Position numbers and translations under genes: made by a program. A DNA stretch of 64,000 nucleotides from Acinetobacter bouvetii DSM 14964 = CIP 107468 (GTDB lineage Bacteria; Pseudomonadota; Gammaproteobacteria; Pseudomonadales; Moraxellaceae). Each line of letters starts with the position of its first letter. Within the stretch, counting starts at the first letter, position 1. The DNA lies in the NCBI RefSeq assembly GCF_000368865.1, contig NZ_KB849726.1, positions 93,408-157,407 on the forward strand. Direction: 5' to 3'. This document shows, piece by piece, positions 47,024 through 55,820 of this stretch. The notes under the pieces are model-generated. The model was not told the DNA's origin. It saw only the letters and a program-made list of their open reading frames with translations, and did not search any database.

Positions 47024-47572
47024 CTATGGGCGGATGCCGTTAAGCAGCAGATCTACGGCGCGGGCCGCTAAGATCTCCTGATCAGAATCTGTATAGCCCT
47101 GTAAAGCAGCCCTCAAAATTGAGGTGACCATGGAATAGTCGCGCGGACTAAAATCTGAGCGGCAAACGCCATTGGCAATCGCCGTATCAATCAGCGGCTG
47201 TAAGATTTGATCCCGGCGCTGGTAAATCAGCACCATGGCTGGATCATTGCGCCCGATCACCCGCCAATATTCCATTAATGCCGTGAGGTAGGGAATATTA
47301 TGAATATGGTCTTGAATCAAGCGGATAAAGCCGTCTTCATATTGAGCGTGATTGCGAGCCCGATTTTCTAAACGGTCCAGCGCCTGCTCCATCAGTGCCA
47401 GCACCAGTTCACGCCGGTCTGAAAAGTTGCGGTAAAACGTTGCCCGCCCTACTTGCGCCTCATCAATAATCAGCTGCAGCGGTGCATTAATGCCGTGAGT
47501 ACGGAAAATATTGATGGCTGCGGAAAGCAATTCTTCGCGGTTTTGCACAGCGCGTTCTTGGCGTAGAGACAT
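47024..47572 (-). CDS. TetR-family repressor of the efflux operon
   Basis: This 182-residue protein has the TetR helix-turn-helix at about residues 8-52 (NREELLSAAINIF, and VGRATFYRNFSDRRELVLAL with the typical T-F-Y-R-N-F recognition helix). The C-terminal ligand-binding domain is variable. It is the first gene of the operon with the DHA2 pump and adaptor. A palindrome with a 4-base spacer lies 41 bases upstream of its start and is the natural candidate for autoregulation and control of the pump. Confidence 0.93.
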   Translation of the reverse strand: MSLRQERAVQNREELLSAAINIFRTHGINAPLQLIIDEAQVGRATFYRNFSDRRELVLALMEQALDRLENRARNHAQYEDGFIRLIQDHIHNIPYLTALMEYWRVIGRNDPAMVLIYQRRDQILQPLIDTAIANGVCRSDFSPRDYSMVTSILRAALQGYTDSDQEILAARAVDLLLNGIRP

Positions 47573-47612
47573 GCGGTTTTCTTATCGATAATCAGTTTTG
47601 GCAATAATTTAA

Positions 47613-47628
47613 CGGACAAAAGTGTCCG
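47613..47628. promoter_or_regulatory. Candidate TetR operator
   Basis: CGGACA-AAAG-TGTCCG is a perfect 6-base inverted repeat with a 4-base spacer, located 41-56 bases upstream of the TetR gene start. The position and symmetry fit an operator bound by a TetR dimer. Confidence 0.6.
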
Positions 47629-47804
47629 ATGTAAATATTGCAGATTGTGATATTTTGTAAACGTGATTGGTATTGCGTTTTAATATATTGAAATCGCAGT
47701 TTTTATTTAGAAAATTTATTCAGTTTGAGAGTGTATAAATGTGGTGTAATTTTATCCAGTAATGCTATGCTGAAGGTTATAACAATAAGCATGGAGGAGA
47801 TAAG

Positions 47805-47993
47805 ATGAAAATTTTATCTGCAGCCATAATGACCTGTCTGCTGCTGGGTATGGCAGGCTGTGATGCAAAGGATGATCTGAATAAGCCCCGTACCGAAGTG
47901 CGGACGATGATTATTGGCGGCGTGCCTGCGCATGATCAGGACTACCGCATCCCGAAAGACTCTGCTGTATTGGCTCAACAGCATCAGCAGTAA
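47805..47993 (+). CDS. Small lipoprotein (62 aa)
   Basis: The N-terminus is a lipoprotein signal peptide: MKILSAAIMTCLLLGMAG followed by Cys at residue 19, with a lipobox-like M-A-G-C. The mature part of about 44 residues is polar and has no known domain (DDLNKPRTEVRTMIIGGV). GGAGGAGA before the ATG is an excellent ribosome-binding site. It is divergent from the tetR operon. Asp at position +3 of the mature protein is not the classical +2 inner-membrane retention signal, so outer-membrane placement is possible. Confidence 0.75.
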   Translation: MKILSAAIMTCLLLGMAGCDAKDDLNKPRTEVRTMIIGGVPAHDQDYRIPKDSAVLAQQHQQ

Positions 47994-48215
47994 ACCTGGC
48001 GCTGTGCTGTATAGGGTGGGCATATTGTCAGCGCATGGTAGTGCATGGTGCAATGTAAGAAGTAAAAGATGCGTGGTGCTGCGTCAGAGAAGTGAAAAAT
48101 TTGAAGCAGACGCTTTACTTCTTGCAAGCGCTTGTTGAATTAAAGCCTTACAAACGCGGAAAAGGCCTTGCACTCGCCCAATATGCCCGAACTGTGATGG
48201 ATGGCTATCCAAATT

Positions 48216-48671
48216 TTAAATTAAATCGACTTGCCAGTTTGATGCTTGAATCTCTAAATTATTTTGACGCAGCTGCTTGCTGATGTCATCTGCCTGTTTT
48301 TGAATATCAGCGACAGAAATGGTTTTAATCCAGCGGATTTCACTGGAGCTGTAGCGTCCATTTTCACGCCGTGAATTGTCAATAGCCTGCTGTAAAATTC
48401 GGTGCTGGCTGGTTAGCGCATCACGCTCAATAATTAATTCTAATAGTTTTTTACCGTTGCTGGCTGCGGCTTGCGCATTGGTGGCGTGTATGCGCTGAAT
48501 TAAATCATGCAGTTCACGGTTCACGGCTGATGCTTCTTGAATCAGCTGATTTGGATCTTCGCTGGGCGTATCGCCTTCCTGCACTAAAATATTGCTGTTA
48601 ATACGCTGCTGCAGTGAGGCCAGTTTGGTTTGCATGTCGCTGCGCAGCAGCAGCGCTTCCGCTAATTTCAT
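48216..48671 (-). CDS. DIP1984-family protein (151 aa)
   Basis: This 151-residue, helix-rich protein begins MKLAEALLLRSDMQTKLASL, followed by ILVQEGDTPSEDPNQLI and repeated helices (NRELHDLIQRIHATN, ERDALTSQHRILQQAID). This pattern matches the small family named after Corynebacterium DIP1984, sometimes annotated as septicolysin. The biochemical role is not known to me. It is a single-gene unit between the lipoprotein and the LysE gene. Confidence 0.8.
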   Translation of the reverse strand: MKLAEALLLRSDMQTKLASLQQRINSNILVQEGDTPSEDPNQLIQEASAVNRELHDLIQRIHATNAQAAASNGKKLLELIIERDALTSQHRILQQAIDNSRRENGRYSSSEIRWIKTISVADIQKQADDISKQLRQNNLEIQASNWQVDLI

Positions 48672-48842
48672 AATTGTTAGATCTTTTATTGCTTAAGCCT
48701 GATCATGCAATAGATTTATGGGCCAATCAATAAAATAACAGTGAATTATTCGGCGATTTTGTCAAAGTCCTGTGAAAAATAGGGAGATATTCAGCGGTGA
48801 TGCTTGTAAAATTGCCACGGAATTTACTTTATAGGTGTTGCC

Positions 48843-49466
48843 GTGGAATCATTTTGGATTTTGGGTTCGATTGCATTTGCTTTGATGTTAGGTGCAATGA
48901 GCCCTGGGCCTACTTCTATTTATGTGGCTAAAAATTCAATTGCAATTTCACGCAAGCATGGCTTATTTACAGCTTTAGGCACAGGTACTGGCGCAGCCAT
49001 CTTTGGTTTGCTGGCGGTATTAGGCTTGCAGGCCTTTTTATTGGCTGTGCCATCGGCGTATTTGGCATTAAAAATCTGCGGCGGGCTATATCTGCTTTGG
49101 ATGGCCTACAAAATTATTAAGCATGCCAAAGAACCGATTGATGCAGAGGGGGATGTAGCTGCACAAATGACCTTGCGCCGCGCCTTTATGACCGGCTTAA
49201 TTACGCAGCTGTCAAATCCGAAAATTGCGATTATTTTAGCCAGTATTTTCACGGCCTTGCTGCCGAAAGAAATTCCAACCTATTACTATTTTGTATTGCC
49301 TGTTTTATGTTTCTTTATTGATGCAGGCTGGTGCTCGCTGGTGGCTGTTGCGCTGTCTGCTGAAAAGCCGCGCCGCGTGTATTTGAAGTTTAAAGCGGTT
49401 TTTGACCGGACTGCAGGGGCGGTAATGACGGCGCTGGGGCTGAAGCTGATTTTTGGGATGAAGTGA
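48843..49466 (+). CDS. LysE/RhtB-family exporter (207 aa)
   Basis: This 207-residue membrane protein has six hydrophobic segments and the LysE motif GAMSPGPTSIYVAKNSIAISRKHG near the N-terminus. The family exports amino acids or related compounds. QLSNPKIAIILASIFTALLP is the usual middle motif. The start is a GTG at 48843 with a weak ribosome-binding site. The substrate is unknown. A second LysE gene lies at 59622-60212. Confidence 0.9.
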   Translation: MESFWILGSIAFALMLGAMSPGPTSIYVAKNSIAISRKHGLFTALGTGTGAAIFGLLAVLGLQAFLLAVPSAYLALKICGGLYLLWMAYKIIKHAKEPIDAEGDVAAQMTLRRAFMTGLITQLSNPKIAIILASIFTALLPKEIPTYYYFVLPVLCFFIDAGWCSLVAVALSAEKPRRVYLKFKAVFDRTAGAVMTALGLKLIFGMK

Positions 49467-49750
49467 TTTTCAGTTGCCTAACCGAATCAGCGCATAGAGA
49501 GAAATTTTACTTAGGTTTGACATGACCAAAGTAATAAAAATAGACGGCTCGCTTTTGGCATTTTTAGAGATTCCTGAATCATTTTGACTATCTGTATTAG
49601 AAAAATAGTGCAAATCTGTATATTGACTTTATTGTGATGAAAAATATGAGTTTGTGTTTAAAATATTTTATAAATTAATGACTTGGAAATGTTTCACTTT
49701 TTGTTTAATACACGCTAACATGATTGAAATTGGCATATTTAGGTGGCGGT
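49467..49750. other. Intergenic region between the LysE gene and a 37-residue gene
   Basis: About 285 AT-rich bases with no clear gene. It may hold the promoter of the following small membrane protein gene; no motif was singled out. Confidence 0.4.
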
Positions 49751-49864
49751 ATGAGTTTCTGGAAAAAGAAAAATAAAGCGAGCTTTGTTTATTTTATTAT
49801 CACGTCATATTCGTTGCTTGGCTTTGGAATTGGCTATGTGATTTGGGAGTTTGTGCTGTCCTAA
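49751..49864 (+). CDS. Very small membrane protein (37 aa)
   Basis: The ATG at 49751 follows AGGTGG and opens a 37-codon frame: a basic start (MSFWKKKNKAS) and then one hydrophobic helix (FVYFIITSYSLLGFGIGYVI in outline). It ends WEFVLS and is followed 14 bases later by a terminator. The combination of ribosome-binding site, membrane helix and terminator suggests a real small gene. Function unknown. Confidence 0.55.
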   Translation: MSFWKKKNKASFVYFIITSYSLLGFGIGYVIWEFVLS

Positions 49865-49878
49865 GTTGTGCATATGGC

Positions 49879-49906
49879 AAAAGCCTCTAGTGATAGGGGC
49901 TTTTTT
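49879..49906 (+). terminator. Terminator after the 37-residue gene
   Basis: AAAAGCCTCT / AGGGGCTTTTTT (one G-T pair) with an AGTGAT loop. Confidence 0.8.
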
Positions 49907-49993
49907 GTGGCTGTGCTTTTGACTTGGTTTATTTGCTTAGCTGTCTTTTAGAGGGAAATTCTGCCCTACTTTACCTCTTGCGGAACAGTATTC

Positions 49994-50011
49994 CCTCCTT
50001 CTAAAAGGAGG
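49994..50011. repeat. Dispersed palindromic repeat, single hairpin (locus 3)
   Basis: CCTCCTT-CTAA-AAGGAGG is close to the hairpin core found at 8443-8540 and 34337-34434. It lies just past the 3' end of the metallo-hydrolase gene, so it could also serve in transcript end formation. Confidence 0.55.
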
Positions 50012-50025
50012 AAGTCTGTTATCAA

Positions 50026-50994
50026 TTAATCCTTAAAATGCACAGGAATCCATTGATAGCTTTTCCCATCTGCCGAATAGATATGTCCAATAGCAGGGAA
50101 TGGCAAGTGTGGTGCTGCAATGGTTTGCCCGCCTTTTGCATATTCCGCAAATTGTTTTAAGCGTGTTTGCACTGCTTTTTTCGGGTCGATGTCATAATCA
50201 ATAGCGGTTTCTGGCTTGTCGAATTGCACAGTATGTGAATGCACAATGTCACCAATAAAGACCACCGTTTCATCCTTGGTTTTCAGCTCATAGCTAAAAT
50301 GTCCCGGCGTATGCCCCGCGGTATTAATAACTTTAAAGCCCTGAACTTGATCGCCCAATTGATACGTTTTGAAGCGTTGTTTGGCTTGATAGGGCGCAAT
50401 GGCTTGTTTAATTTTTTCAACAGTTCCTAGGTAGCCGGCTTGTTTTTCTTTCGGGAGCTTTTCGACCTGTTTCGGGTTTAGCCAATAGTTCGCTTCATCG
50501 CTCGAAACATAAACCGTTGCATTTGGAAAGTTTGCCACGCCATTTTGGCTAATACCACACACATGGTCTGGGTGTAGGTGCGTCAGCAAGATGGTATCGA
50601 CTTGCTTTGGTTGATAGCCAGATGCTTTTAAATTGCTTAACACTGAACCCAAATGTGCGCCAAAACAGTTCGCAGCACCGCTATCCACCAAAATCAGTGA
50701 ATGACCTGTATTCACGAGGAAGGCATTGACAGAGGTCTGTACGCCCTTGGCTTGGTCAGCAGCGTATTTCTTTAATATTTCATGGACTTCTTTTTCTGGA
50801 ATGTTTTGAAAGAGTTTAGGCGACATGAAATTAGTGCCATCGAGCAGGGCAGTGATTTGGGTATTACCTATTTGGTGATGGTAATAGCCAGCCACTTGTT
50901 TAGGTGCTGTGATGGTGGTTGGTTCAGCGGCTTGAGTGGTGATGGCTGTTGTACTTAGCGCTAGTGCTACGAATAGATTTTGTAAAGTTTTCAT
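50026..50994 (-). CDS. Exported metallo-beta-lactamase-fold hydrolase
   Basis: The N-terminus is a signal peptide (MKTLQNLFVALALSTTAITTQA, cleavage near residue 22), so the enzyme should be periplasmic or exported. The metal-binding motif HxHxDH is present as LLTHLHPDHVCGI, with a further His in NTAGHTPGHFSYEL, an Asp in VFIGDIVHS and a late His in APHLPFPAIGH. The layout resembles lactonase-like members of the superfamily that act on N-acyl-homoserine lactones or similar lactones. The substrate is not determinable here. Length 322 residues. It is a single-gene unit. Confidence 0.88.
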   Translation of the reverse strand: MKTLQNLFVALALSTTAITTQAAEPTTITAPKQVAGYYHHQIGNTQITALLDGTNFMSPKLFQNIPEKEVHEILKKYAADQAKGVQTSVNAFLVNTGHSLILVDSGAANCFGAHLGSVLSNLKASGYQPKQVDTILLTHLHPDHVCGISQNGVANFPNATVYVSSDEANYWLNPKQVEKLPKEKQAGYLGTVEKIKQAIAPYQAKQRFKTYQLGDQVQGFKVINTAGHTPGHFSYELKTKDETVVFIGDIVHSHTVQFDKPETAIDYDIDPKKAVQTRLKQFAEYAKGGQTIAAPHLPFPAIGHIYSADGKSYQWIPVHFKD

Positions 50995-51124
50995 GGGATT
51001 CTTATAAGTTTTAAAGGGATAATTATTTTTATCATATTTAATTATTATTTTTTTATATTTTAAATCATTTTGTGTACAATAATTATACTTACTCTAAACT
51101 TAATATGTGTAGGCATTTATACCA

Positions 51125-51544
51125 ATGAAATACTCAAAAGATCTTTGTAATATCCCTAGTTGCCCGCCTGCGAATTGTTTGAATATTAATATTGAGGCAT
51201 ATAGATTTGTATTTAATCCTATATGTAATGCTAGTTTTATTCCTCAAGGTAAAACCAAGCCTCAAAGAATTGTAAATGCTACAAGCGATACTCTCCGTTG
51301 TTCGTTATTAGGCTTGTCTATGTTTACTGATGAAACCAAAGCTATAGACAAATATAAGCAACTTAAGAAAAGCTTTAAGAACTTAGGTAAAACCATTGGA
51401 ACACACCTTGCGAAAGGAAAAATTGAACCATTAGACGGCTTAGGTACACCTCCAGATAAACAGAGCCATTTTGATTTTTTTGAAAAATCGGGTATCGATC
51501 TAAGTAGAAAGTTCGAAATCACACAAGATTTAGGTGGAGTGTAA
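51125..51544 (+). CDS. Unknown protein, first gene of an AT-rich pair
   Basis: This 139-residue protein has several cysteines near the N-terminus (DLCNIPSCPPANCLNI, then NPICNAS) and resembles no family that I know. The C-terminal part is polar (GLGTPPDKQSHFDFFEKSGIDLSRKFEI). The gene is AT-rich, as is its long upstream region, in contrast to the flanking metallo-hydrolase and metG genes. It is followed immediately by a second gene, whose probable ATG lies one base after its stop. The pair looks like an acquired two-gene module. Confidence 0.7.
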   Translation: MKYSKDLCNIPSCPPANCLNINIEAYRFVFNPICNASFIPQGKTKPQRIVNATSDTLRCSLLGLSMFTDETKAIDKYKQLKKSFKNLGKTIGTHLAKGKIEPLDGLGTPPDKQSHFDFFEKSGIDLSRKFEITQDLGGV

Positions 51545-51545
51545 A

Positions 51546-52544
51546 ATGTTAAACTTAAATGGTTCACCTTTAAAAAGTCTCCCTATTACAGGATTAACAT
51601 GGGAAAGAGATTTACTGTATTTTGATGGTCCATTATTATCAGAATTTAGAGCTAGTAATAAAGAAAAATATCTAAAATATTGGTGTGATTGCAATGAGTC
51701 TTATAATAGATGGATGTACTTTAGAATTAAAGAAGAAGATAGATTGAGATTGGTATTGGGTGAGTTGAGTCTCTTAGAGTGTATTAAAAATAAATCAACT
51801 AGTTTTGTTTTTTTTGTTGATGAAAATGAAATAAAATCTGAGTATCAACTTGTTAATCTATCTGAAATACCTAATGATTATTTACCAGAAACAGATGCAT
51901 ACCTAAATATAGATGAATATATTGAAGACAGCAATGTAGCATCTTTAGTATTTGAAGATAATTGGAAATTCGATGATTTAAAAGAAGTTTATAAGAAATT
52001 AACACAAATTTATGACTTTATTTTTGTTGCTAAGAAACAATTAGGGACATCTGGAGGTATGCCTTGGCAGGATGGTTTTAGTGTAATGCATTTCTATAAT
52101 AAGTTAAAAGATATGATCCCTAGACCATCAAAGTCTTATTTGGAAGCTATTCATTATGCATCACCTGGATATATGAAAATTAATGTAGATAGTGAAATAG
52201 CAAATGTGACTTTCGAAGCAATAAATAAATACAAAAATGAGAAAAAGATAATCGATCAAATTTATAGTGATCTATATACTCGAATTAAGACTTTAGATCT
52301 TAATAATATAAGTTTGACAAATGCTATAACTGAATTTTCTAAAGATACAGATTGTCAGCAGTATTATAAATTACTAGTTCAGAAGCTATATTGTGTTGAG
52401 AGTGCTTGGTTAGACAAATTCGCAAATACTGATTTTGAAAGATCTAAAATACTAATGGCACATACACGAAGATTGAAATCTTTTTTGAATTTTATTGAAG
52501 ATGGGAGGATACGAGTTGTTACATCAGAAATTGAGAATAATTAA
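51546..52544 (+). CDS. Unknown protein, second gene of an AT-rich pair (possible DUF6575-like)
   Basis: This is a 332-residue protein. The start is put at the ATG at 51546, which follows AGGTGGAG; an in-frame GTG four codons earlier overlaps the previous gene. The N-terminal part (ERDLLYFDGPLLSEFR, then KYWCDCNESYNRWMYFRI) resembles a family that I recall as DUF6575, but this is from memory. The C-terminal half is helical and acidic with no catalytic motif that I can name. Expression is likely coupled to the first gene. A terminator follows. The AT-rich composition suggests horizontal transfer. Confidence 0.65.
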   Translation: MLNLNGSPLKSLPITGLTWERDLLYFDGPLLSEFRASNKEKYLKYWCDCNESYNRWMYFRIKEEDRLRLVLGELSLLECIKNKSTSFVFFVDENEIKSEYQLVNLSEIPNDYLPETDAYLNIDEYIEDSNVASLVFEDNWKFDDLKEVYKKLTQIYDFIFVAKKQLGTSGGMPWQDGFSVMHFYNKLKDMIPRPSKSYLEAIHYASPGYMKINVDSEIANVTFEAINKYKNEKKIIDQIYSDLYTRIKTLDLNNISLTNAITEFSKDTDCQQYYKLLVQKLYCVESAWLDKFANTDFERSKILMAHTRRLKSFLNFIEDGRIRVVTSEIENN

Positions 52545-52553
52545 TATTAATAG

Positions 52554-52580
52554 AAAAGCCCCTACAATGTAGAGGCTTTT
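52554..52580. terminator. Bidirectional terminator between the AT-rich pair and metG
   Basis: AAAAGCCCCTACA / TGTAGAGGCTTTT with one mismatch, placed between the convergent genes. Confidence 0.82.
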
Positions 52581-52597
52581 CTTTTAAGGATTAAGCC

Positions 52598-54658
52598 TTA
52601 AGAAACCTTATCACCAGCTTTAGCACCAGATTCAGGTGAAATTACCCAAACACCTTCGCCGTTGCCCGCTGCAAGCACCATACCGTTAGAAATACCAAAA
52701 CGCATCTTACGCGGTGCAAGGTTAGCCACCATCACCACCAATTTACCTTTAAGGTCTTCTGGTTGGTAGAACTCACGAATACCACTAAATACATTACGCG
52801 GTTCAGCTTCGCCGACATTTAAAGTTAGTTGTAGAAGTTTGTCAGAGCCTTCTACCGTTGCAGCTTCTAAAACTTCAGCGACACGTAGGTCAACTTTCAT
52901 AAAGTCTTCAATGCCAATGATTTCAGCCTCGCCGACTTTAGGCTCAACTTTGGCAGGTGCAGCTTTCTTTTCTTTTTTCTTTTCCACTTTTACAGGTTCA
53001 GCCGCAGCAGCTAAAGAGTCTTTAGATGCATCGACCATTGCCGCAACTGCTTTCGGGTCTACACGTTGCATTAAAGGCTGGAACAATGCAATTTCATGAT
53101 CGACCAATGCCGTTTGAGCAGAAGCAAAGTCAAAGCGGTCTAGTTTTAAGAAATCTTGAACTTGAGCCGCTAAGGTTGGAAGTACAGGTGCCAAGTACAC
53201 AGCCAATTGACGGAACAGGTTAATCCCGACCGAACATACATCATGTACTTGCTGTTCTTCGCCCTCAACTTTCGCTAAAGCCCAAGGTTTTTTCTCATCG
53301 ATATATTGGTTGGCTTTATCTGCAAGCGCCATGATTTCACGAATCGCAGCAGAGAACTCACGTGCTTCATAGGCTTTCGCAATTGAATCACCCGCATCAA
53401 TAAAGCTTTGTACCAATTCAGGCTCTGCACAAGTTGCCGATAATTTATTATCAAACTTGGTGTTGATGAATTTTGCACAACGGCTGGCAATGTTGACCAC
53501 TTTACCAACCAAGTCTGAGTTTACTTTCTGAACGAAATCATCCAAGTTCAAATCAGAATCTTCAACTTTATCTGACAGTTTAGACGCGAAGTAATAACGT
53601 AAGTACTCAGGGTTTAAGTGCTCTAAATATGTTTCAGCTTTAATGAATGTCCCGCGGGACTTCGACATCTTCTGACCATTTACAGTCAAGAAACCATTGA
53701 CGAATAAACCTGATGGCGTACGGTAGTTCGCGCCTTCAAGCATTGCAGGCCAGAACAGGGCATGGAAGTAAACGATGTCTTTACCAATGAAGTGATAGAC
53801 TTCTTTGTCAGAGTCTTTCTTCCAAAAGTCGTCAAAACTTAAATCAGGACGTTTAGCTTTAATGTAGTTTTCAAAACTCGACATATAACCAATCGGCGCA
53901 TCGACCCAAACATAGAAATATTTGTTCGGTGCATCTGGAATTTCAAAACCGAAATACGGCGCATCACGTGAAATATCCCAGTCCGATAAGCCCGCTTCAA
54001 ACCATTCATCCAGTTTATTGGCAATCGAAACCGGCAGGCGGCCTTGGTCACGGGTCCATTTTTGCAAATATTCTGAAAAATTCGGCAGTTTAAAGAAGTA
54101 GTGATCTGACGATTTCTCAACAGGCGTTGCGCCGCTCAACGTCGATTTCGGGTTTAACAGCTCAGTCGCGTTATAAGTGGTACCGCAGACTTCGCACGCG
54201 TCGCCATATTGATCTTCCGACTTACATTTCGGGCACGTGCCTTTAATGAAACGGTCTGATAAGAACATGCCTTTTTCAGGGTCAAACAGCTGGTTGACAG
54301 GACGGATGGCAATATTGCCGGCTTCACGGTTTTTAATATAGATTTCTTCTGAACGCGCTTTGTTTTCGTCACTATTGGTTGAATCATAATGATCGAAATG
54401 CACGCCGAAACCGTCAAAGTCGCGGATGTGTTCTTTTTGCACATTGGCAATTTGCTGTTCTGGAGAAATGCCATTGGCTTCGGCACGCAGCATGATGGCT
54501 GTGCCGTGAGCATCATCCGCACATACATAAGTCACATCGTGTCCCATTGCACGCATGGCACGAACCCAAATATCTGCTTGGATATAACCGAGTAAGTGTC
54601 CCATATGGATGGGGCCATTGGCGTATGGCAGGGCGTTAGTGACTAAAATATTACGCAC
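52598..54658 (-). CDS. metG: Methionyl-tRNA synthetase
   Basis: MetG charges tRNA(Met) with methionine. The class I signature HIGH appears as [11 protein letters not shown] near the N-terminus, and KMSKS appears as [11 protein letters not shown] in the middle. A zinc-binding region has [18 protein letters not shown]. The C-terminal 110 residues or so form an EMAP/Arc1p-type tRNA-binding domain ([17 protein letters not shown]), joined by a Lys/Ala/Glu-rich linker. Length 686 residues, close to the E. coli protein (about 677). Confidence 0.98.
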   Translation of the reverse strand: MRNILVTNALPYANGPIHMGHLLGYIQADIWVRAMRAMGHDVTYVCADDAHGTAIMLRAEANGISPEQQIANVQKEHIRDFDGFGVHFDHYDSTNSDENKARSEEIYIKNREAGNIAIRPVNQLFDPEKGMFLSDRFIKGTCPKCKSEDQYGDACEVCGTTYNATELLNPKSTLSGATPVEKSSDHYFFKLPNFSEYLQKWTRDQGRLPVSIANKLDEWFEAGLSDWDISRDAPYFGFEIPDAPNKYFYVWVDAPIGYMSSFENYIKAKRPDLSFDDFWKKDSDKEVYHFIGKDIVYFHALFWPAMLEGANYRTPSGLFVNGFLTVNGQKMSKSRGTFIKAETYLEHLNPEYLRYYFASKLSDKVEDSDLNLDDFVQKVNSDLVGKVVNIASRCAKFINTKFDNKLSATCAEPELVQSFIDAGDSIAKAYEAREFSAAIREIMALADKANQYIDEKKPWALAKVEGEEQQVHDVCSVGINLFRQLAVYLAPVLPTLAAQVQDFLKLDRFDFASAQTALVDHEIALFQPLMQRVDPKAVAAMVDASKDSLAAAAEPVKVEKKKEKKAAPAKVEPKVGEAEIIGIEDFMKVDLRVAEVLEAATVEGSDKLLQLTLNVGEAEPRNVFSGIREFYQPEDLKGKLVVMVANLAPRKMRFGISNGMVLAAGNGEGVWVISPESGAKAGDKVS

Positions 54659-55050
54659 GGATATGACTCTCTCATTCGTATTTTATATAAGGTCAACGAT
54701 TTTACCTTAGATAGGGCGCGGATGCACAAGGGAATAAGTGAATTCTTTTCAAAAGAGTTAAAAACAGCAGGCTGTTTTTAATGGCGGCGTTCAGGTCAAT
54801 TTGTCATAGCATCCGTTTGCCGATAGGCGAGATAGCCTTTGCTTATTTTAATCCATGTTCAGCTGTAGAGTTTGCACGCTTGCCTTCAATGAAGGCGCTG
54901 CTCAGGTTATGCGCAGCGTACGTCATCTGTATACAAAAGATTAAAATCTTTGCAAAAACTGCGCATAGTTACACTTGATGCCTCTGAAAAAAAATCCATA
55001 CACTGAACTCATCATTCTTTAAATCATCCAAAACCACTGGGACTGTAAGA
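54659..55050. other. Intergenic region between divergent metG and a hypothetical membrane protein gene
   Basis: About 390 bases holding both upstream regions. On the metG side TTGACC and TATATAAA occur close together but not at proper spacing. A plus-strand open frame of 65 codons (54781-54978) has no domain or ribosome-binding site and is not called. Confidence 0.4.
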
Positions 55051-55695
55051 ATGCGCAGGAAAGGGGATGGCTATTTGCAGGATGCATTGCAAATATTGCG
55101 CTATGGCCTGACAGGTCTTATTGCGCTGGCGGGCATGCTGTGTCTGTGCGTGGTGTTTTTTATTGTGGCTGTATTGATCTTTGGCTCATTCACGCAGCGG
55201 AAAGAATTTAAGCAGCAGCTGGACTATGCCTATCATCTAGATCAGCAGCAATTTGCTCAGCTGCATCGTCCAGCATTCGTTTTTTACCGCAGGCATTCAC
55301 CGATGAAAGGCAATGTGGTGCTGGTTTATGCCATTGATAATGGCCTTAGAGCGGTCATTCTGCAAAAAGCTGCGCGCAGTTCGAGCCAGCGCGATGACGC
55401 GGTAGAGTGTGTGAAGCCGACAATAAAGAAACGCTGGCGCGGCTGGCATAAGACGCTGCATTTTGTGCAGCCGAGTCCGGAATATTTAAGCCATCATGAC
55501 TATGTCAATCACGATTCTTACTATGTGCTGGGCTCGACTGAATATTTAAAGCAGGCTGTCAGCGCCTGCTATATGCCTTTTGTGCGTATTCCCGCCGCTG
55601 CCGCGTCTGAAAAATACCCTCATTTTAAGCACAGCTATTGGGCCTTAAGCGAAACCGAAAACCTTCTTTTTAGCGTATATGATACCTGGCATTAA
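55051..55695 (+). CDS. Hypothetical membrane-anchored protein (214 aa)
   Basis: One long hydrophobic segment near the N-terminus (about residues 17-45, GLTGLIALAGMLCLCVVFFIV in outline) anchors a polar domain of about 165 residues rich in Tyr, His and Phe (YAYHLDQQQFAQLHRPAFVFYRRH). No family is recognised. It lies between divergent metG and the 266-residue protein gene, 125 bases before it. Codon use is like the chromosomal neighbours rather than the AT-rich islands. Confidence 0.65.
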   Translation: MRRKGDGYLQDALQILRYGLTGLIALAGMLCLCVVFFIVAVLIFGSFTQRKEFKQQLDYAYHLDQQQFAQLHRPAFVFYRRHSPMKGNVVLVYAIDNGLRAVILQKAARSSSQRDDAVECVKPTIKKRWRGWHKTLHFVQPSPEYLSHHDYVNHDSYYVLGSTEYLKQAVSACYMPFVRIPAAAASEKYPHFKHSYWALSETENLLFSVYDTWH

Positions 55696-55820
55696 TGTTT
55701 CTGCATCAGCATGCCCAAGATGCGGGAAGAAAATATGCGGGCAGAGTGTGATTTATCTGTATCGTCTGCACAAGAACGGTGATAATGCACAGATTCAGCC
55801 ATTTTTAAGAGTACAAGCCC

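Noticed and set aside
48092..48283. 63-codon plus-strand frame overlapping the DIP1984-like gene
   Set aside because: Overlaps the 3' end of a better supported minus-strand gene and has no ribosome-binding site.
54781..54978. 65-codon plus-strand frame between metG and the 214-residue protein
   Set aside because: No ribosome-binding site and no family; likely chance.
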